This document shows positions 19,443-30,114 of a DNA stretch of 64,000 nucleotides, piece after piece (position 1 is the first letter of the stretch; each line of letters starts with the position of its first letter). The DNA is from Zunongwangia endophytica (GTDB taxonomy: Bacteria; Bacteroidota; Bacteroidia; Flavobacteriales; Flavobacteriaceae), in contig NZ_JAUFPZ010000002.1 of NCBI RefSeq assembly GCF_030409505.1, positions 3,737,001 through 3,801,000 of the forward strand, read 5' to 3'. Position numbers and translations under genes: made by a program. The notes under the pieces are model-generated. The model saw nothing but the letters and a program-made list of their open reading frames with translations, made no database searches and had not been told where the DNA came from.

Positions 19443-20555
19443 ATGAAATATCAAACAAGAAAAAAAGCCATAATTCTATTAGCTGACGGAACCGTTTTTC
19501 ACGGGAAACTGGTAGGAACTAAAGACGGTAGCGCTGTTGGCGAAGTGTGTTTTAATACCGGGATGACCGGTTATCAGGAAATATTTACAGATCCTTCTTA
19601 TTTTGGTCAATTGATGGTTACCACAAACGCTCATATTGGTAATTATGGAACTAATGAGAATGAAAATGAGTCTGATGGCGCTAAAATAGCTGGTTTAATT
19701 TGTAAGAACTTTAGTTACGATCAATCGCGACCTGCTGCAGATAAAACCTTACAGGAGTTTTTAGACGATAATAATCTGTTTGCAATTTCTGATATTGATA
19801 CTCGTGCTCTGGTTACTTATATTAGAGAAAACGGCGCTATGAACGCGATAATCTCTACCGATGTAGACAATATAGAAGGCTTAAAAGCGGAACTTGCTGA
19901 AGTACCAGATATGGACGGTTTAGAACTTGCTTCTAAAGTTTCGACTAAAGAGCCATATTTCTATGGTAAGGAAGATGCGACATATAAGGTAGCTGCCCTA
20001 GATGTAGGTATCAAGAAGAACATTCTTAGAAATCTCGCGAAGAGAGATGTTTATGTAAAAGTGTTCCCTTTCGATACCTCTTATGAACAAATGAGCGAGT
20101 GGAATCCAGATGGTTATTTTCTTTCTAATGGTCCTGGTGATCCAAAGCCATTAAAGAATGCCATTCAGCTGGCAACCGATATTATTGAAAAAGACCATCC
20201 TTTATTCGGGATTTGTTTAGGGCATCAGATTATTGCTTTAGCAAATGGAATACCTACCTATAAAATGCACCATGGTCACCGCGGAATTAATCATCCTGTA
20301 AAGAATTTGAAAACAGGAAAAGGAGAAATTACCTCTCAAAATCATGGATTCTCGGTAGATAAAACAGCAACAGAAAGTCATCCAAACGTAAAGATAACGC
20401 ACATTTGTCTAAACGATCAAACCGTTGGAGGTTTAGAGATGACTAATAAGAATTGTTTTTCTGTACAATATCATCCAGAAGCTAGCCCGGGACCTAATGA
20501 CGCCAGTTATCTTTTCGATGAATTTATAGATCGAATTAAACAAGTAAAAGCTTAA
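19443..20555 (+). CDS. carA: Carbamoyl-phosphate synthase, small (glutaminase) subunit
   Basis: CarA hydrolyses glutamine and channels ammonia to CarB for carbamoyl phosphate, a precursor of pyrimidines and arginine. The 370-residue protein has the N-terminal CPSase small domain (FNTGMTGYQEIFTDPSY) and a C-terminal class-I glutamine amidotransferase with the nucleophile in GICLGHQIIAL and the His/Glu pair in YHPEASPGP. carB is not adjacent. It stands alone between two terminators. A weak TAACTTTA box at 19416-19423 may be its promoter. Confidence 0.98.
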   Translation: MKYQTRKKAIILLADGTVFHGKLVGTKDGSAVGEVCFNTGMTGYQEIFTDPSYFGQLMVTTNAHIGNYGTNENENESDGAKIAGLICKNFSYDQSRPAADKTLQEFLDDNNLFAISDIDTRALVTYIRENGAMNAIISTDVDNIEGLKAELAEVPDMDGLELASKVSTKEPYFYGKEDATYKVAALDVGIKKNILRNLAKRDVYVKVFPFDTSYEQMSEWNPDGYFLSNGPGDPKPLKNAIQLATDIIEKDHPLFGICLGHQIIALANGIPTYKMHHGHRGINHPVKNLKTGKGEITSQNHGFSVDKTATESHPNVKITHICLNDQTVGGLEMTNKNCFSVQYHPEASPGPNDASYLFDEFIDRIKQVKA

Positions 20556-20560
20556 TACAG

Positions 20561-20590
20561 AAAAGCCGAGATCGAATCTCGGCTTTTTTT
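20561..20590 (+). terminator. Intrinsic terminator after carA
   Basis: AAAAGCCGAGAT and its perfect complement flank a CGA loop and run into seven Ts, a textbook terminator that separates carA from eno. Confidence 0.95.
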
Positions 20591-20744
20591 GTTTTAATTT
20601 AAGATGTTGATAATATGGAAGCTAACAATTAGGATTTCGCAAACGTTTTAGGTAAAATGCTTGTTATATTAAAAATTATTCCTCGTTTTTTTATTGTTGT
20701 ATTTGTATCTTGCAAACTAATCAATTAATTAAATTATTATATAA

Positions 20745-22037
<1,293 letters not shown>

Positions 22038-22063
22038 GGATTCGTAAGAATTTTAGAATTTAG

Positions 22064-22094
22064 AAAGCTCTTCATTAATTTGAAGAGCTTTTTT
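22064..22094 (+). terminator. Intrinsic terminator after eno
   Basis: AAAGCTCTTC pairs with GAAGAGCTTT around an 8-nt loop, followed by a T-run. Confidence 0.92.
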
Positions 22095-22189
22095 GTTTTA
22101 ATTTAATATTCTTTTAATCAATTATTTGGGGATTAATAATTAACTTTTCACACACTTAAGTTCTAATCTAATCCTAACCAGATTTTTAC

Positions 22190-23731
22190 ATGCATAATTT
22201 CTTGTTTGTAGCTTCAGAAAATGATGCTATACCCCGTTGCAAAGCAGGAGGAATGGGCGATGTGCTGCGCGATGTCCCCAGACAAATTTCTCAAAAAGGA
22301 GATACAGTTCATGTTGTTGTACCTGCATATTCCAGATTACATCAGGAAGGAACTTTGATCTCCAAGTTATTTTTCAACCTCAGAAACACTCAATATGAGG
22401 CTGAGATTTATGAAGTTCAGCCTAAAAAAGATTTTCCAGGAATTACACATTACGTAATCCATCATCCAGAAATTCAAGGAGGTGATATTGCGCATATTTA
22501 TCACAATGATCTCGATCAGCCTTTTTATACCGATGCGATAAAATATTTTATTTTTTGTACTGCTGTAGCCGAGGCTATTAAAACTGATATTTTCGGTAAA
22601 CTTGACGTCATTCATTTACATGACTGGCACGCAAGTATGGTTTTATTCTTAAGAAGATACCATCAAGACTATACAGGACTTAAGGATATACGTGTAATTT
22701 ATAGTATACACAATCTTGCGATACAAGGGATTAGACCTTTCGAAAATAATTACTCTTCAATCAGGAATTTCTTTCCCAATGTCGATTTTAATTATGACGA
22801 ACTAAGAGATCGCCGTTATCACGATTGTATAAACATGATGGCACTTGGTATTCGTTTTGCTGATGCTGTACATACGGTGTCTCCTAGTTATAAAGAAGAT
22901 GTGCTTCACCCAAGCAATCCACCGGTTTTTATAGGAGGTGAAGGTTTAGAAGAAGATCTAAACTGCGCCAACGACGAAGGTCGTTTTATGGGAATTCTAA
23001 ATGGCTGTAATTATAGAAATATAAGAAGAGCAAGAAAGAATAACTTATACTTCAATATAGCATCGGCATTGTTTCGATGGATGCAGCAAGAATCTAAAAA
23101 GTACAAGTCAGATTTTTTAGCGCATACGGGAGAGAAAGTAATGCCTTTCCTAAAAAGAAAACCAGAATTCGTATGTTCTAGTGTTGCACGCTTAACAGAG
23201 CAGAAATTTTATTTTTTCAAGCAATCGCCAGAAGCTTTCTTGGAAATTTTAGATCTTTTAGAAGAAGTTAATGGCGTATTTATTTTGTTAGGTACCGGTG
23301 CTCCTGAGTACGAAGAGTTATTAAGAAAGATCAGTCATCAAAAAAGTAACTTTCTATTTATTAACGGTCAGGACGAAGACGTTATCGATAGTATTTACCT
23401 GGAAACCGACTTGTACTTTATGCCAAGTCTCTTTGAACCCTGCGGGATCAGCCAGATGTTGGCAATGAGAAATGGACATCCTTGCCTAGTTCATCATACC
23501 GGTGGATTAATTGATACGGTAAGACATCTGGAAACAGGTTTTGCTTTTGATGGTAAAAGTTATGACAACAAGATCATAAATATGGTCGATTCATTTAAAC
23601 ACATTTTAAAAATGTTTTTCGATGATAAAACAAAGTGGAGAACCATAGAGCGAAATGCCAAAAAAGAGCGTTTCACCTGGAAGAAATCAGTAGACGATTA
23701 TTATAAATCACTCTATAAATTACCAGCTTAG
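22190..23731 (+). CDS. glgA: Glycogen/starch synthase-like glycosyltransferase (GT5)
   Basis: Family GT5 enzymes extend alpha-1,4-glucan from ADP- or UDP-glucose. The N-terminal motif CKAGGMGDVLRDVP matches the KxGG nucleotide-sugar loop, HLHDWHASM matches the acceptor-side histidine region, and SLFEPCGISQMLAM followed by HHTGGLIDTV is the C-terminal catalytic motif. At 513 residues it is slightly longer than E. coli GlgA. No glgB, glgC or glgP is nearby, so its pathway partners and the exact donor are unknown. It lies alone between eno and gltA. Confidence 0.82.
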   Translation: MHNFLFVASENDAIPRCKAGGMGDVLRDVPRQISQKGDTVHVVVPAYSRLHQEGTLISKLFFNLRNTQYEAEIYEVQPKKDFPGITHYVIHHPEIQGGDIAHIYHNDLDQPFYTDAIKYFIFCTAVAEAIKTDIFGKLDVIHLHDWHASMVLFLRRYHQDYTGLKDIRVIYSIHNLAIQGIRPFENNYSSIRNFFPNVDFNYDELRDRRYHDCINMMALGIRFADAVHTVSPSYKEDVLHPSNPPVFIGGEGLEEDLNCANDEGRFMGILNGCNYRNIRRARKNNLYFNIASALFRWMQQESKKYKSDFLAHTGEKVMPFLKRKPEFVCSSVARLTEQKFYFFKQSPEAFLEILDLLEEVNGVFILLGTGAPEYEELLRKISHQKSNFLFINGQDEDVIDSIYLETDLYFMPSLFEPCGISQMLAMRNGHPCLVHHTGGLIDTVRHLETGFAFDGKSYDNKIINMVDSFKHILKMFFDDKTKWRTIERNAKKERFTWKKSVDDYYKSLYKLPA

Positions 23732-23803
23732 AGAAATGTATATACTTACTAAGTGAAATCTCTTGAAACCCTTGTTAATAATAGTATAATTGCTTGGTTT
23801 TAA

Positions 23804-23834
23804 TTGAATAGATGCTTAGATTTTATTAAATTCG
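23804..23834 (+). promoter_or_regulatory. Possible gltA promoter
   Basis: TTG at 23804-23806 and TAAATTCG at 23827-23834, one base off TAnnTTTG, are 20 nt apart, about 30 nt before the gltA start. Confidence 0.45.
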
Positions 23835-23866
23835 CAATCGATTAATTAAAATTGTAATTCAACACA

Positions 23867-25150
23867 ATGTCAGATAAAGCTATATTAGAATATCAAGGAA
23901 AAAAATATGAGTTCCCTGTAACTGAAGGAACAGAAGGTGAACTGGGTATTAATATTAAAACCCTTCGATCTGAAGCCGGAATGATAACTTTAGACCGCGG
24001 TTATAAGAACACAGGAAGCTGTGAAAGTGCGATCACTTTCTTAAACGGGGAAGAAGGAATTTTAAGATATAGAGGCTATGCTATCGAAGACCTTGCTGAA
24101 AAAGCAGATTTTCTAGAAGTAGCTTATCTTTTAATTTTTGGAGAATTACCAAACAAGCAGCAGCTTGATAAGTTCTACGGAGACATAAAAGAAGAATCTG
24201 AAGTTGATGAAGAGATGAAGAAGATTTTGGATGGTTTTCCAAAAGCAGCTCATCCAATGGGCGTTCTTGCTTCATTAACCAGTGCGCTTACTGCATTTAA
24301 TCCAGGTTCTGTGGATGTAGAATCTGAAGAAGATATGTATAAGGCAATTGTTAAGATTCTTGGTAAGTTTCCGGTACTCGTTGCTTGGACACAAAGAAAG
24401 AAAAACAGCCTGCCACTTAACTACGGTGACGATTCATTAGGATATGTAGAGAATTTACATAAAATGATGTTCGAAAAGCCAGGTAAAAAGTATAATGTAG
24501 ACAAATCGGTAATCGAAGCATTAGATAAACTATTAATACTTCATGCAGATCACGAACAAAACTGTTCAGCATCTACAGTAAGAATGGTAGGTTCTTCTCA
24601 TGCGGGATTATTTGCTTCAATCTCTGCTGGTATTTCTGCACTTTGGGGACCACTTCACGGTGGAGCTAACCAGGCAGTAATCGAAATGTTAGAAGGAATT
24701 AAAGCTGATGGTGGTGATACGCATAAATTTATGCAGAAAGCTAAGGATAAAGAAGATCCTTTCCGTTTAATGGGCTTTGGACACCGTGTTTATAAAAACT
24801 TCGATCCTAGAGCTAAGATTATCAAGAAATCTGCAGACGAGGTTCTAGAAGGATTAGGTGTTGAAGATCCAGTACTAGATATCGCTAAAGGTTTAGAGAA
24901 AGAAGCGTTAGAAGACGACTATTTCGTAAAAAGAAAATTATATCCTAATGTAGATTTCTATTCAGGTATCATCTATAGAGCTTTAGGTATTCCGGTAGAA
25001 ATGTTTACTGTGATGTTTGCTTTAGGTCGTTTACCAGGTTGGATTGCACAATGGAGAGAAATGAGACTTAAGAAAGAACCTATTGGTAGACCACGTCAAA
25101 TCTACGTTGGTGCAAACCTAAGAGAGTTTAAAGAAGTGAGTGAACGATAG
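23867..25150 (+). CDS. gltA: Citrate synthase
   Basis: Citrate synthase condenses oxaloacetate and acetyl-CoA at the entry of the TCA cycle. The 427-residue protein has the catalytic histidine regions LHADHEQNCSAS and GPLHGGANQAV, the signature GFGHRVYKNFDPRA and the catalytic Asp region YPNVDFYSGIIY. The length and N-terminal domain fit the hexameric, NADH-sensitive type II family. A strong terminator follows. Confidence 0.98.
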   Translation: MSDKAILEYQGKKYEFPVTEGTEGELGINIKTLRSEAGMITLDRGYKNTGSCESAITFLNGEEGILRYRGYAIEDLAEKADFLEVAYLLIFGELPNKQQLDKFYGDIKEESEVDEEMKKILDGFPKAAHPMGVLASLTSALTAFNPGSVDVESEEDMYKAIVKILGKFPVLVAWTQRKKNSLPLNYGDDSLGYVENLHKMMFEKPGKKYNVDKSVIEALDKLLILHADHEQNCSASTVRMVGSSHAGLFASISAGISALWGPLHGGANQAVIEMLEGIKADGGDTHKFMQKAKDKEDPFRLMGFGHRVYKNFDPRAKIIKKSADEVLEGLGVEDPVLDIAKGLEKEALEDDYFVKRKLYPNVDFYSGIIYRALGIPVEMFTVMFALGRLPGWIAQWREMRLKKEPIGRPRQIYVGANLREFKEVSER

Positions 25151-25174
25151 TTTTCACCTTATTATAATTATTTA

Positions 25175-25205
25175 AAAAGCCCCATATTTAAATGGGGCTT
25201 TTTTT
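25175..25205 (+). terminator. Intrinsic terminator after gltA
   Basis: AAAAGCCCCAT and its perfect complement flank a 6-nt loop and run into a T tract. Confidence 0.94.
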
Positions 25206-25212
25206 ATATTTG
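25205..25212 (+). promoter_or_regulatory. -7 box (TATATTTG) at the end of the gltA terminator
   Basis: A perfect TAnnTTTG element begins where the terminator T-run ends, 14 nt before the next start codon. No -33 TTG is present at the right distance, because that position lies in the GC stem, so the promoter is uncertain. Confidence 0.4.
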
Positions 25213-25226
25213 AAAAAATCTTAGTA

Positions 25227-26138
25227 ATGCAGTTGAAGATTAATAATGAAACATCAAGATTAAGAGCAGTTGTTTTAGGAATCGCTAAAAATAACGGTGG
25301 TGCGCCAGAACTTGATGAAGCCTACGATCCAAAATCTATAGAACATATTAAAGCTGGTACCTATCCAAAAGAAGAGGATATGGTAAAAGAAATTGAGGCG
25401 GTTGCCGATGTTTTAAAAAAATATGATGTAGAAGTTTTTAGACCTCAGGTTATCGAAAATTACAATCAGATTTTTACCAGAGATATAGCATTCGTGATCG
25501 AGGATAAATTTGTGAAAGCAAACATTCTTCCAGATCGAGAGAAAGAAATTAAGGCTATCGATCATGTAATAAACCAAATAGATCCAGAAAAAATAATAAA
25601 GCTTCCGGAAGAGGCTCATATCGAAGGAGGAGACGTGATGCCTTTCGGAGATTATATTTTGGTGGGAACTTATATTGGCGAAGATTATTCCGAATATATT
25701 ACGGCTAGAACAAACATTCAGGCGGTAAAAGCCCTTCAGGATATATTTCCGAAGAAAAAAGTAGTTTCATTCAACTTAAAAAAGAGCAATCTTGATGCTA
25801 AGGAGAATGCTTTGCATTTGGATTGTTGTTTTCAACCGGTAGGAAAAGATAAAGCGATTATTTACAAAGGAGGCTTCTTAGACTCTAAAGAATATCAATG
25901 GCTTGTCAATTTATTCGGAGAAAAAAATGTCTTCGAAATTACGAAGGATGAAATGTATAATATGAATTCAAACATATTTTCAATTTCAGAAAAAGTAGTG
26001 ATTTCCGAAGAAAAATTTACGCGATTAAATACCTGGTTGCGTTCGCATGGAATTACTGTAGAAGAAGTTCCTTACGCACAGATTGCAAAACAAGAAGGCT
26101 TATTACGTTGTTCAACCTTACCTTTAATTAGAGATTAA
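25227..26138 (+). CDS. DDAH/arginine-deiminase-fold amidinohydrolase
   Basis: This 303-residue protein belongs to the guanidine-modifying superfamily (dimethylarginine dimethylaminohydrolase, amidinotransferase, arginine deiminase). Visible active-site elements are FTRDIAF, HIEGGDV, LHLDCCF with the catalytic His, and LLRCSTLPL with the nucleophilic Cys near the C-terminus. Such enzymes attack the guanidino carbon of arginine or methylarginines. Which substrate is used cannot be read from the sequence. It is followed after 1 nt by the CtlX gene, so the two probably act on related compounds. Confidence 0.85.
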   Translation: MQLKINNETSRLRAVVLGIAKNNGGAPELDEAYDPKSIEHIKAGTYPKEEDMVKEIEAVADVLKKYDVEVFRPQVIENYNQIFTRDIAFVIEDKFVKANILPDREKEIKAIDHVINQIDPEKIIKLPEEAHIEGGDVMPFGDYILVGTYIGEDYSEYITARTNIQAVKALQDIFPKKKVVSFNLKKSNLDAKENALHLDCCFQPVGKDKAIIYKGGFLDSKEYQWLVNLFGEKNVFEITKDEMYNMNSNIFSISEKVVISEEKFTRLNTWLRSHGITVEEVPYAQIAKQEGLLRCSTLPLIRD

Positions 26139-26139
26139 A

Positions 26140-27066
26140 ATGAGACAGATTACAGATACCGTTTTAATGGTGAGACCCGTAGCTTTTAGAATGAATGAAG
26201 AAACGGCAGTTAATAATTATTTTCAGAAAGAAATAGATGTCAAAGATATAAATGAAAAAGCTCAAGCCGAATTTGATGCTTTCGTAAAGAAACTTAAAGG
26301 CGTTGGAGTTAATGTTATCGTGGTAGATGATGTTCCTGAAGATGATACTCCAGATTCCATTTTCCCTAATAATTGGGTGTCTTTTCATGAAAACGGAGAA
26401 ATAGGTTTATACCCGATGTTTGCAGCAAATCGAAGAAAAGAACGTCGATTAGAATACTTTGCAAGATTGGAAGAAGAAGGCTTCAAAATTACTGATATTG
26501 TAGATTATACTTCTGCTGAAGATGATGATCTTTTTCTTGAGGGGACTGGGAGTTTAATTTTAGATCGCCAAAACGAGAAGGCATATTGTGCGTTATCGGC
26601 CAGAGCAGATGAAGATTTATTAATCGAATTTTGTGAAGATTTTGAATACACTCCGGTTATTTTTAAGGCGTATCAATCTGTTGATGGAAAACGTAAGCAA
26701 ATTTATCATACGAATGTTATGATGGCTGTTGCCGAAGAGTTCGCTGTTGTTTGCCTCGATACTATAGATGATGCTAAGGAGCGTAAAAACCTTTTGAAAC
26801 ATTTAAAACAGGATAAGAAAGAGCTTGTTGTAATTTCTGAAGAACAGATGCATCAGTTTGCGGGAAATATGCTTCAGGTACAAGGTGCTTTCGATAAAAA
26901 ATATTTGGTGATGAGTGAAAGTGCTCATCAAAGCTTAACAAAAGATCAGATTGCTAAAATCGAGAAGTATTCAGAAATTTTAAGCAGTGATCTTGGTGTA
27001 ATTGAAGCTTGTGGAGGTGGAAGCGCAAGATGTATGCTTGCTGAGGTTTTTCTACCGAAGGCTTAA
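26140..27066 (+). CDS. ctlX: CtlX-like citrulline/guanidine hydrolase
   Basis: The 308-residue protein starts MRQITDTVLMVRPVAFRMN and resembles the CtlX family, which is needed for citrulline use in Francisella. It has the same penta-bladed fold features as its neighbour: DSIFPNNWVSFH, FLEGTGSL with the Glu, YHTNVMMAV with the His, and the nucleophile in GGGSARCMLAE. It is translationally adjacent to the DDAH-like gene. The biochemical reaction in flavobacteria is not established; the symbol rests on family resemblance. Confidence 0.78.
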   Translation: MRQITDTVLMVRPVAFRMNEETAVNNYFQKEIDVKDINEKAQAEFDAFVKKLKGVGVNVIVVDDVPEDDTPDSIFPNNWVSFHENGEIGLYPMFAANRRKERRLEYFARLEEEGFKITDIVDYTSAEDDDLFLEGTGSLILDRQNEKAYCALSARADEDLLIEFCEDFEYTPVIFKAYQSVDGKRKQIYHTNVMMAVAEEFAVVCLDTIDDAKERKNLLKHLKQDKKELVVISEEQMHQFAGNMLQVQGAFDKKYLVMSESAHQSLTKDQIAKIEKYSEILSSDLGVIEACGGGSARCMLAEVFLPKA

Positions 27067-27086
27067 AGAAATGATATTGTATAAAA

Positions 27087-28526
27087 TTATGGTTGTTTTT
27101 TACGAATTTCAATAACAAAAAGAACCATAATAATTGCCGTGAAAATGGCAAAAGGGAGTGAGCTAATAATCAGGAATTTTTGCATTGCATCCAGCACATC
27201 ACTTTCCGGTTTTACATTCCCCAGAAGAATAATAGCTTCAGAAAATAAAAGAATCAATACCGCCCAAATTAGGCGGTATTTCTTTTTAGGATTGTCATTG
27301 CCTTTGTCGCTAAACATACTCAACACATAAATAGCCGAATCTACCGAGGTTACTAAAAAACTAATCAGTAATAAAACGGTTACGATGTTTGTCACATTTG
27401 AAAGTGGAAAGGACTCAAAAAATGTAAATATTGAAGTGAAAACATTACTGAATTCACCATTGTAAGTTTGCATGCCTTCAATAAGGCTAAAGGAAGATCC
27501 ACCAAAAACACTAAACCATAGAAAGCTGCCTGAAGAAGGCAGGATCAAAACGCCCAAAATCATTTCTCTAATACTTCTTCCCTGTGATATTCTAGCAATA
27601 AATATACCTGTAAAAGGAGCCCAGGCTAGCCAAAATGCCCAATAGTAGTATGTCCAATCGGTTAAAAATTGTTTCCCGGGATTAAAATCTCCGATGGCTA
27701 AGCTTAGCTGAAAAAAGTCTTTAAGATAATACCATGTAGCGGTAAAAAATTGTTGTAATATTTCAGCAATATCAGCTTGTAGGAATATGAATATCAACAA
27801 AGCCATTGTAATATAAATATTCCAATTAGAAATACGTTTAATGCCTTTTTCTACTCCCGCATAGGCTGAAATGAATGCTAATAAACAAATAAGGAAAACT
27901 AGTCCAATTACAATCCATAGCGTTCCCGGTTCTTTTGCTGAAAGATGGCTCACACCGCCTTCAATTTGTGTGGTTCCAAGACCAATGGCAGCTACCAATC
28001 CAAAAACGGTAGTTAGAATGGTTAAAAGATCTATGCTTTGCGGTAAACCTTTAATTTTTTTAAGTTGAGGTAAACTTGTGCCGAGAAGTATATTGTTTTT
28101 TCTTACAAATAGCGAATAACCAATTATTAAAGCGAATATTCCATAGAATGCCCACGCGGTAAATCCCCATTGATAAAAAGTGAACTCTAAAGCGATAATA
28201 TCGTTTGGATAGTCTGTTTTTAAAGGAGGGTTTTGATACATAAAAACAGGTTCCTGTACCGCACGCAGTAAAATTCCCGCACCCATACCCGCGCTGTAAA
28301 GCATCGCAATCCAGGATAATCGGTCAAACTGTGGTGGAGAATCACCCAATCGAATTCTTCCGTATTTCGAAAAGGCGATTATTAAAAGAAACAGCACGCA
28401 AACTAATCCCAGCCATAAATAGAATTCCCCAAAAATTTCTCTTACCCAAATAGAAGCATCATCAATAAAAGAATAAAACTCGGTAGTTAAAGAAAAAATC
28501 AAAACGGAAAAAAGCAATAAGATCAA
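27087..28526 (-). CDS. BCCT-family betaine/carnitine/choline transporter
   Basis: BCCT carriers take up quaternary ammonium osmolytes with Na+ or H+. About twelve hydrophobic segments are visible, with AGMGAGILLRAVQEP in TM2-3 and the signature WAPFTGIFIARISQGRSIRE. The coordinates use a TTG that falls inside TM1. The frame stays open upstream (FSKIYNDVKNNPLFYCAA, typical of BCCT N-termini) back to position 28586, where ATT overlaps the stop of the preceding gene. No ATG or GTG exists in that extension, so the true start is probably a rare codon and the protein about 499 residues. Confidence 0.93.
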   Translation of the reverse strand: MILLLFSVLIFSLTTEFYSFIDDASIWVREIFGEFYLWLGLVCVLFLLIIAFSKYGRIRLGDSPPQFDRLSWIAMLYSAGMGAGILLRAVQEPVFMYQNPPLKTDYPNDIIALEFTFYQWGFTAWAFYGIFALIIGYSLFVRKNNILLGTSLPQLKKIKGLPQSIDLLTILTTVFGLVAAIGLGTTQIEGGVSHLSAKEPGTLWIVIGLVFLICLLAFISAYAGVEKGIKRISNWNIYITMALLIFIFLQADIAEILQQFFTATWYYLKDFFQLSLAIGDFNPGKQFLTDWTYYYWAFWLAWAPFTGIFIARISQGRSIREMILGVLILPSSGSFLWFSVFGGSSFSLIEGMQTYNGEFSNVFTSIFTFFESFPLSNVTNIVTVLLLISFLVTSVDSAIYVLSMFSDKGNDNPKKKYRLIWAVLILLFSEAIILLGNVKPESDVLDAMQKFLIISSLPFAIFTAIIMVLFVIEIRKKQP

Positions 28527-28581
28527 TGCCGCGCAATAAAAAAGCGGATTGTTTTTAACGTCGTTATAGATCTTACTGAAA

Positions 28582-30030
28582 TTAATTGGTAAGCTGTTTT
28601 TTAGATTCTGAAGTAGCGATTTTGGTAATCATTCCGTCAAAAATAAAATAATGAAATGGGTACATAGAATACCAGTACAATCGACCAAAGATTCCTTTGG
28701 GTCTAAACGTAGCGGTTTGATGCACAATATTATCTTCATCGATACAAAATTCCAACCAGGCTTCACCAGGAACTTTCATTTCAGCAAAAAGAAGTAATCG
28801 CTTTTCTTCTTTATCGGCCAGCAGGACACGCCAAAAATCTAAAGAATCTCCTGGTGCTAGTTTTGTAGGATGGGTTCTTCCGCGACGTAAACCCACGCCG
28901 CCAGAAAGTTTATCCATATATCCTCTAATTTTCCATAACCAGTTTCCGTAGTACCAGCCATTAAGTCCGCCGATGGCCCAAATTTTTTCTAAAGCTTCTT
29001 CGGGATTATCGGTTTTTTTCTGTTGCTTATCAAAAAGACATCCATACTTAGGAATCTGAATGTATTTGTTGAGTTCCTTTTTAAATCGACCACTACTAAG
29101 AGAGTCTTTCCAGCTAGACAGCACCTGGTTTTGTTCGATTCTATGAAAAGCCATTTCGATAGCTTCTTTGTAAGAAATAGTTTCGATCCCAAGTAGTTTT
29201 TCCAATTTGTTATTTCTGGCAATAACTTCAACATTCATACTGTCAACCAAATTTTGAGCTAGTTTATACGAAGTTGAGGTTACAAAATAGAGCCAATGCG
29301 ACGAAAGTTTGGCCGACATTACAGGTACAGTAAGAATCCATAATTTTAATCCTCTAACTTCCGCATACTTCAGCATCATATCTTTATAAGACAAAATATC
29401 AGGACCGCCAATATCAAAAGATTGATCGTAACATTCTTCGTGACCAATAACCCCGGTTAAGAATTTTATCACATCTCGGATAGCCGTTGGCTGACATTTT
29501 GTTTTAACCCAGCGTGGGGTGATCATTACTGGTAACTTCTCGCATAGATCCCTAATAATTTCAAAAGAAGAGCTTCCAGAACCTACAATAATAGCTGCTC
29601 TTAAAACTGTTAGATGATAATCACCTTTGTAAAGAATATCCTCGACAGCCTTACGAGATTTTAGATGTTTAGAGAGCTTATCCTGATTTACCATTCCACT
29701 TAGATAAATCACCTGTTTCACACTCGTTTCTGCCATTAATTTGTTGAAGTTCTTAGCAGCCTCAGCTTCCTGGCTATCAAAATCTTTGGTGTTACCACTC
29801 ATCGAGTGAATTAGGTAGTACGCAATATCAATATTCTTTATTTTCTCTGGCGCATCTGTATCTTCCAGTAAATCAATTTCAACAATTTCAACCTGTTTTA
29901 TTAATTCTTTGTTAGAGGATAATCTGTCTTTATTACGAACGGCACAAATCACCTCGTGTCCCTGTTCAATAAGTTCAGGGAGTAATCGCATTCCAATATA
30001 GCCATTTGCACCAGTAAGTAAGATCCGCAT
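28582..30030 (-). CDS. NAD(P)-binding SDR-like protein with DUF2867 domain
   Basis: The 482-residue protein begins with a Rossmann fold (MRILLTGANGYIGMRLLPEL, the GxxGxxG dinucleotide motif) of the atypical SDR/NmrA type, covering about residues 1-250. The C-terminal part (about 330-475, with WLEFCIDEDNIVHQTATFRPKGIFGR) fits DUF2867, found in YbjT-like proteins. The reaction is unknown. It lies directly upstream of the BCCT gene on the same strand, and its stop codon overlaps the extended BCCT frame. Confidence 0.85.
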   Translation of the reverse strand: MRILLTGANGYIGMRLLPELIEQGHEVICAVRNKDRLSSNKELIKQVEIVEIDLLEDTDAPEKIKNIDIAYYLIHSMSGNTKDFDSQEAEAAKNFNKLMAETSVKQVIYLSGMVNQDKLSKHLKSRKAVEDILYKGDYHLTVLRAAIIVGSGSSSFEIIRDLCEKLPVMITPRWVKTKCQPTAIRDVIKFLTGVIGHEECYDQSFDIGGPDILSYKDMMLKYAEVRGLKLWILTVPVMSAKLSSHWLYFVTSTSYKLAQNLVDSMNVEVIARNNKLEKLLGIETISYKEAIEMAFHRIEQNQVLSSWKDSLSSGRFKKELNKYIQIPKYGCLFDKQQKKTDNPEEALEKIWAIGGLNGWYYGNWLWKIRGYMDKLSGGVGLRRGRTHPTKLAPGDSLDFWRVLLADKEEKRLLLFAEMKVPGEAWLEFCIDEDNIVHQTATFRPKGIFGRLYWYSMYPFHYFIFDGMITKIATSESKKQLTN

Positions 30031-30114
30031 AGAATAGTTTTCTTTAAGAATAGAAACGTCTCAAATTACCATTTTAATTGCTACCTTTCCTTAGGATTAA
30101 TAAAATTTTATAAA

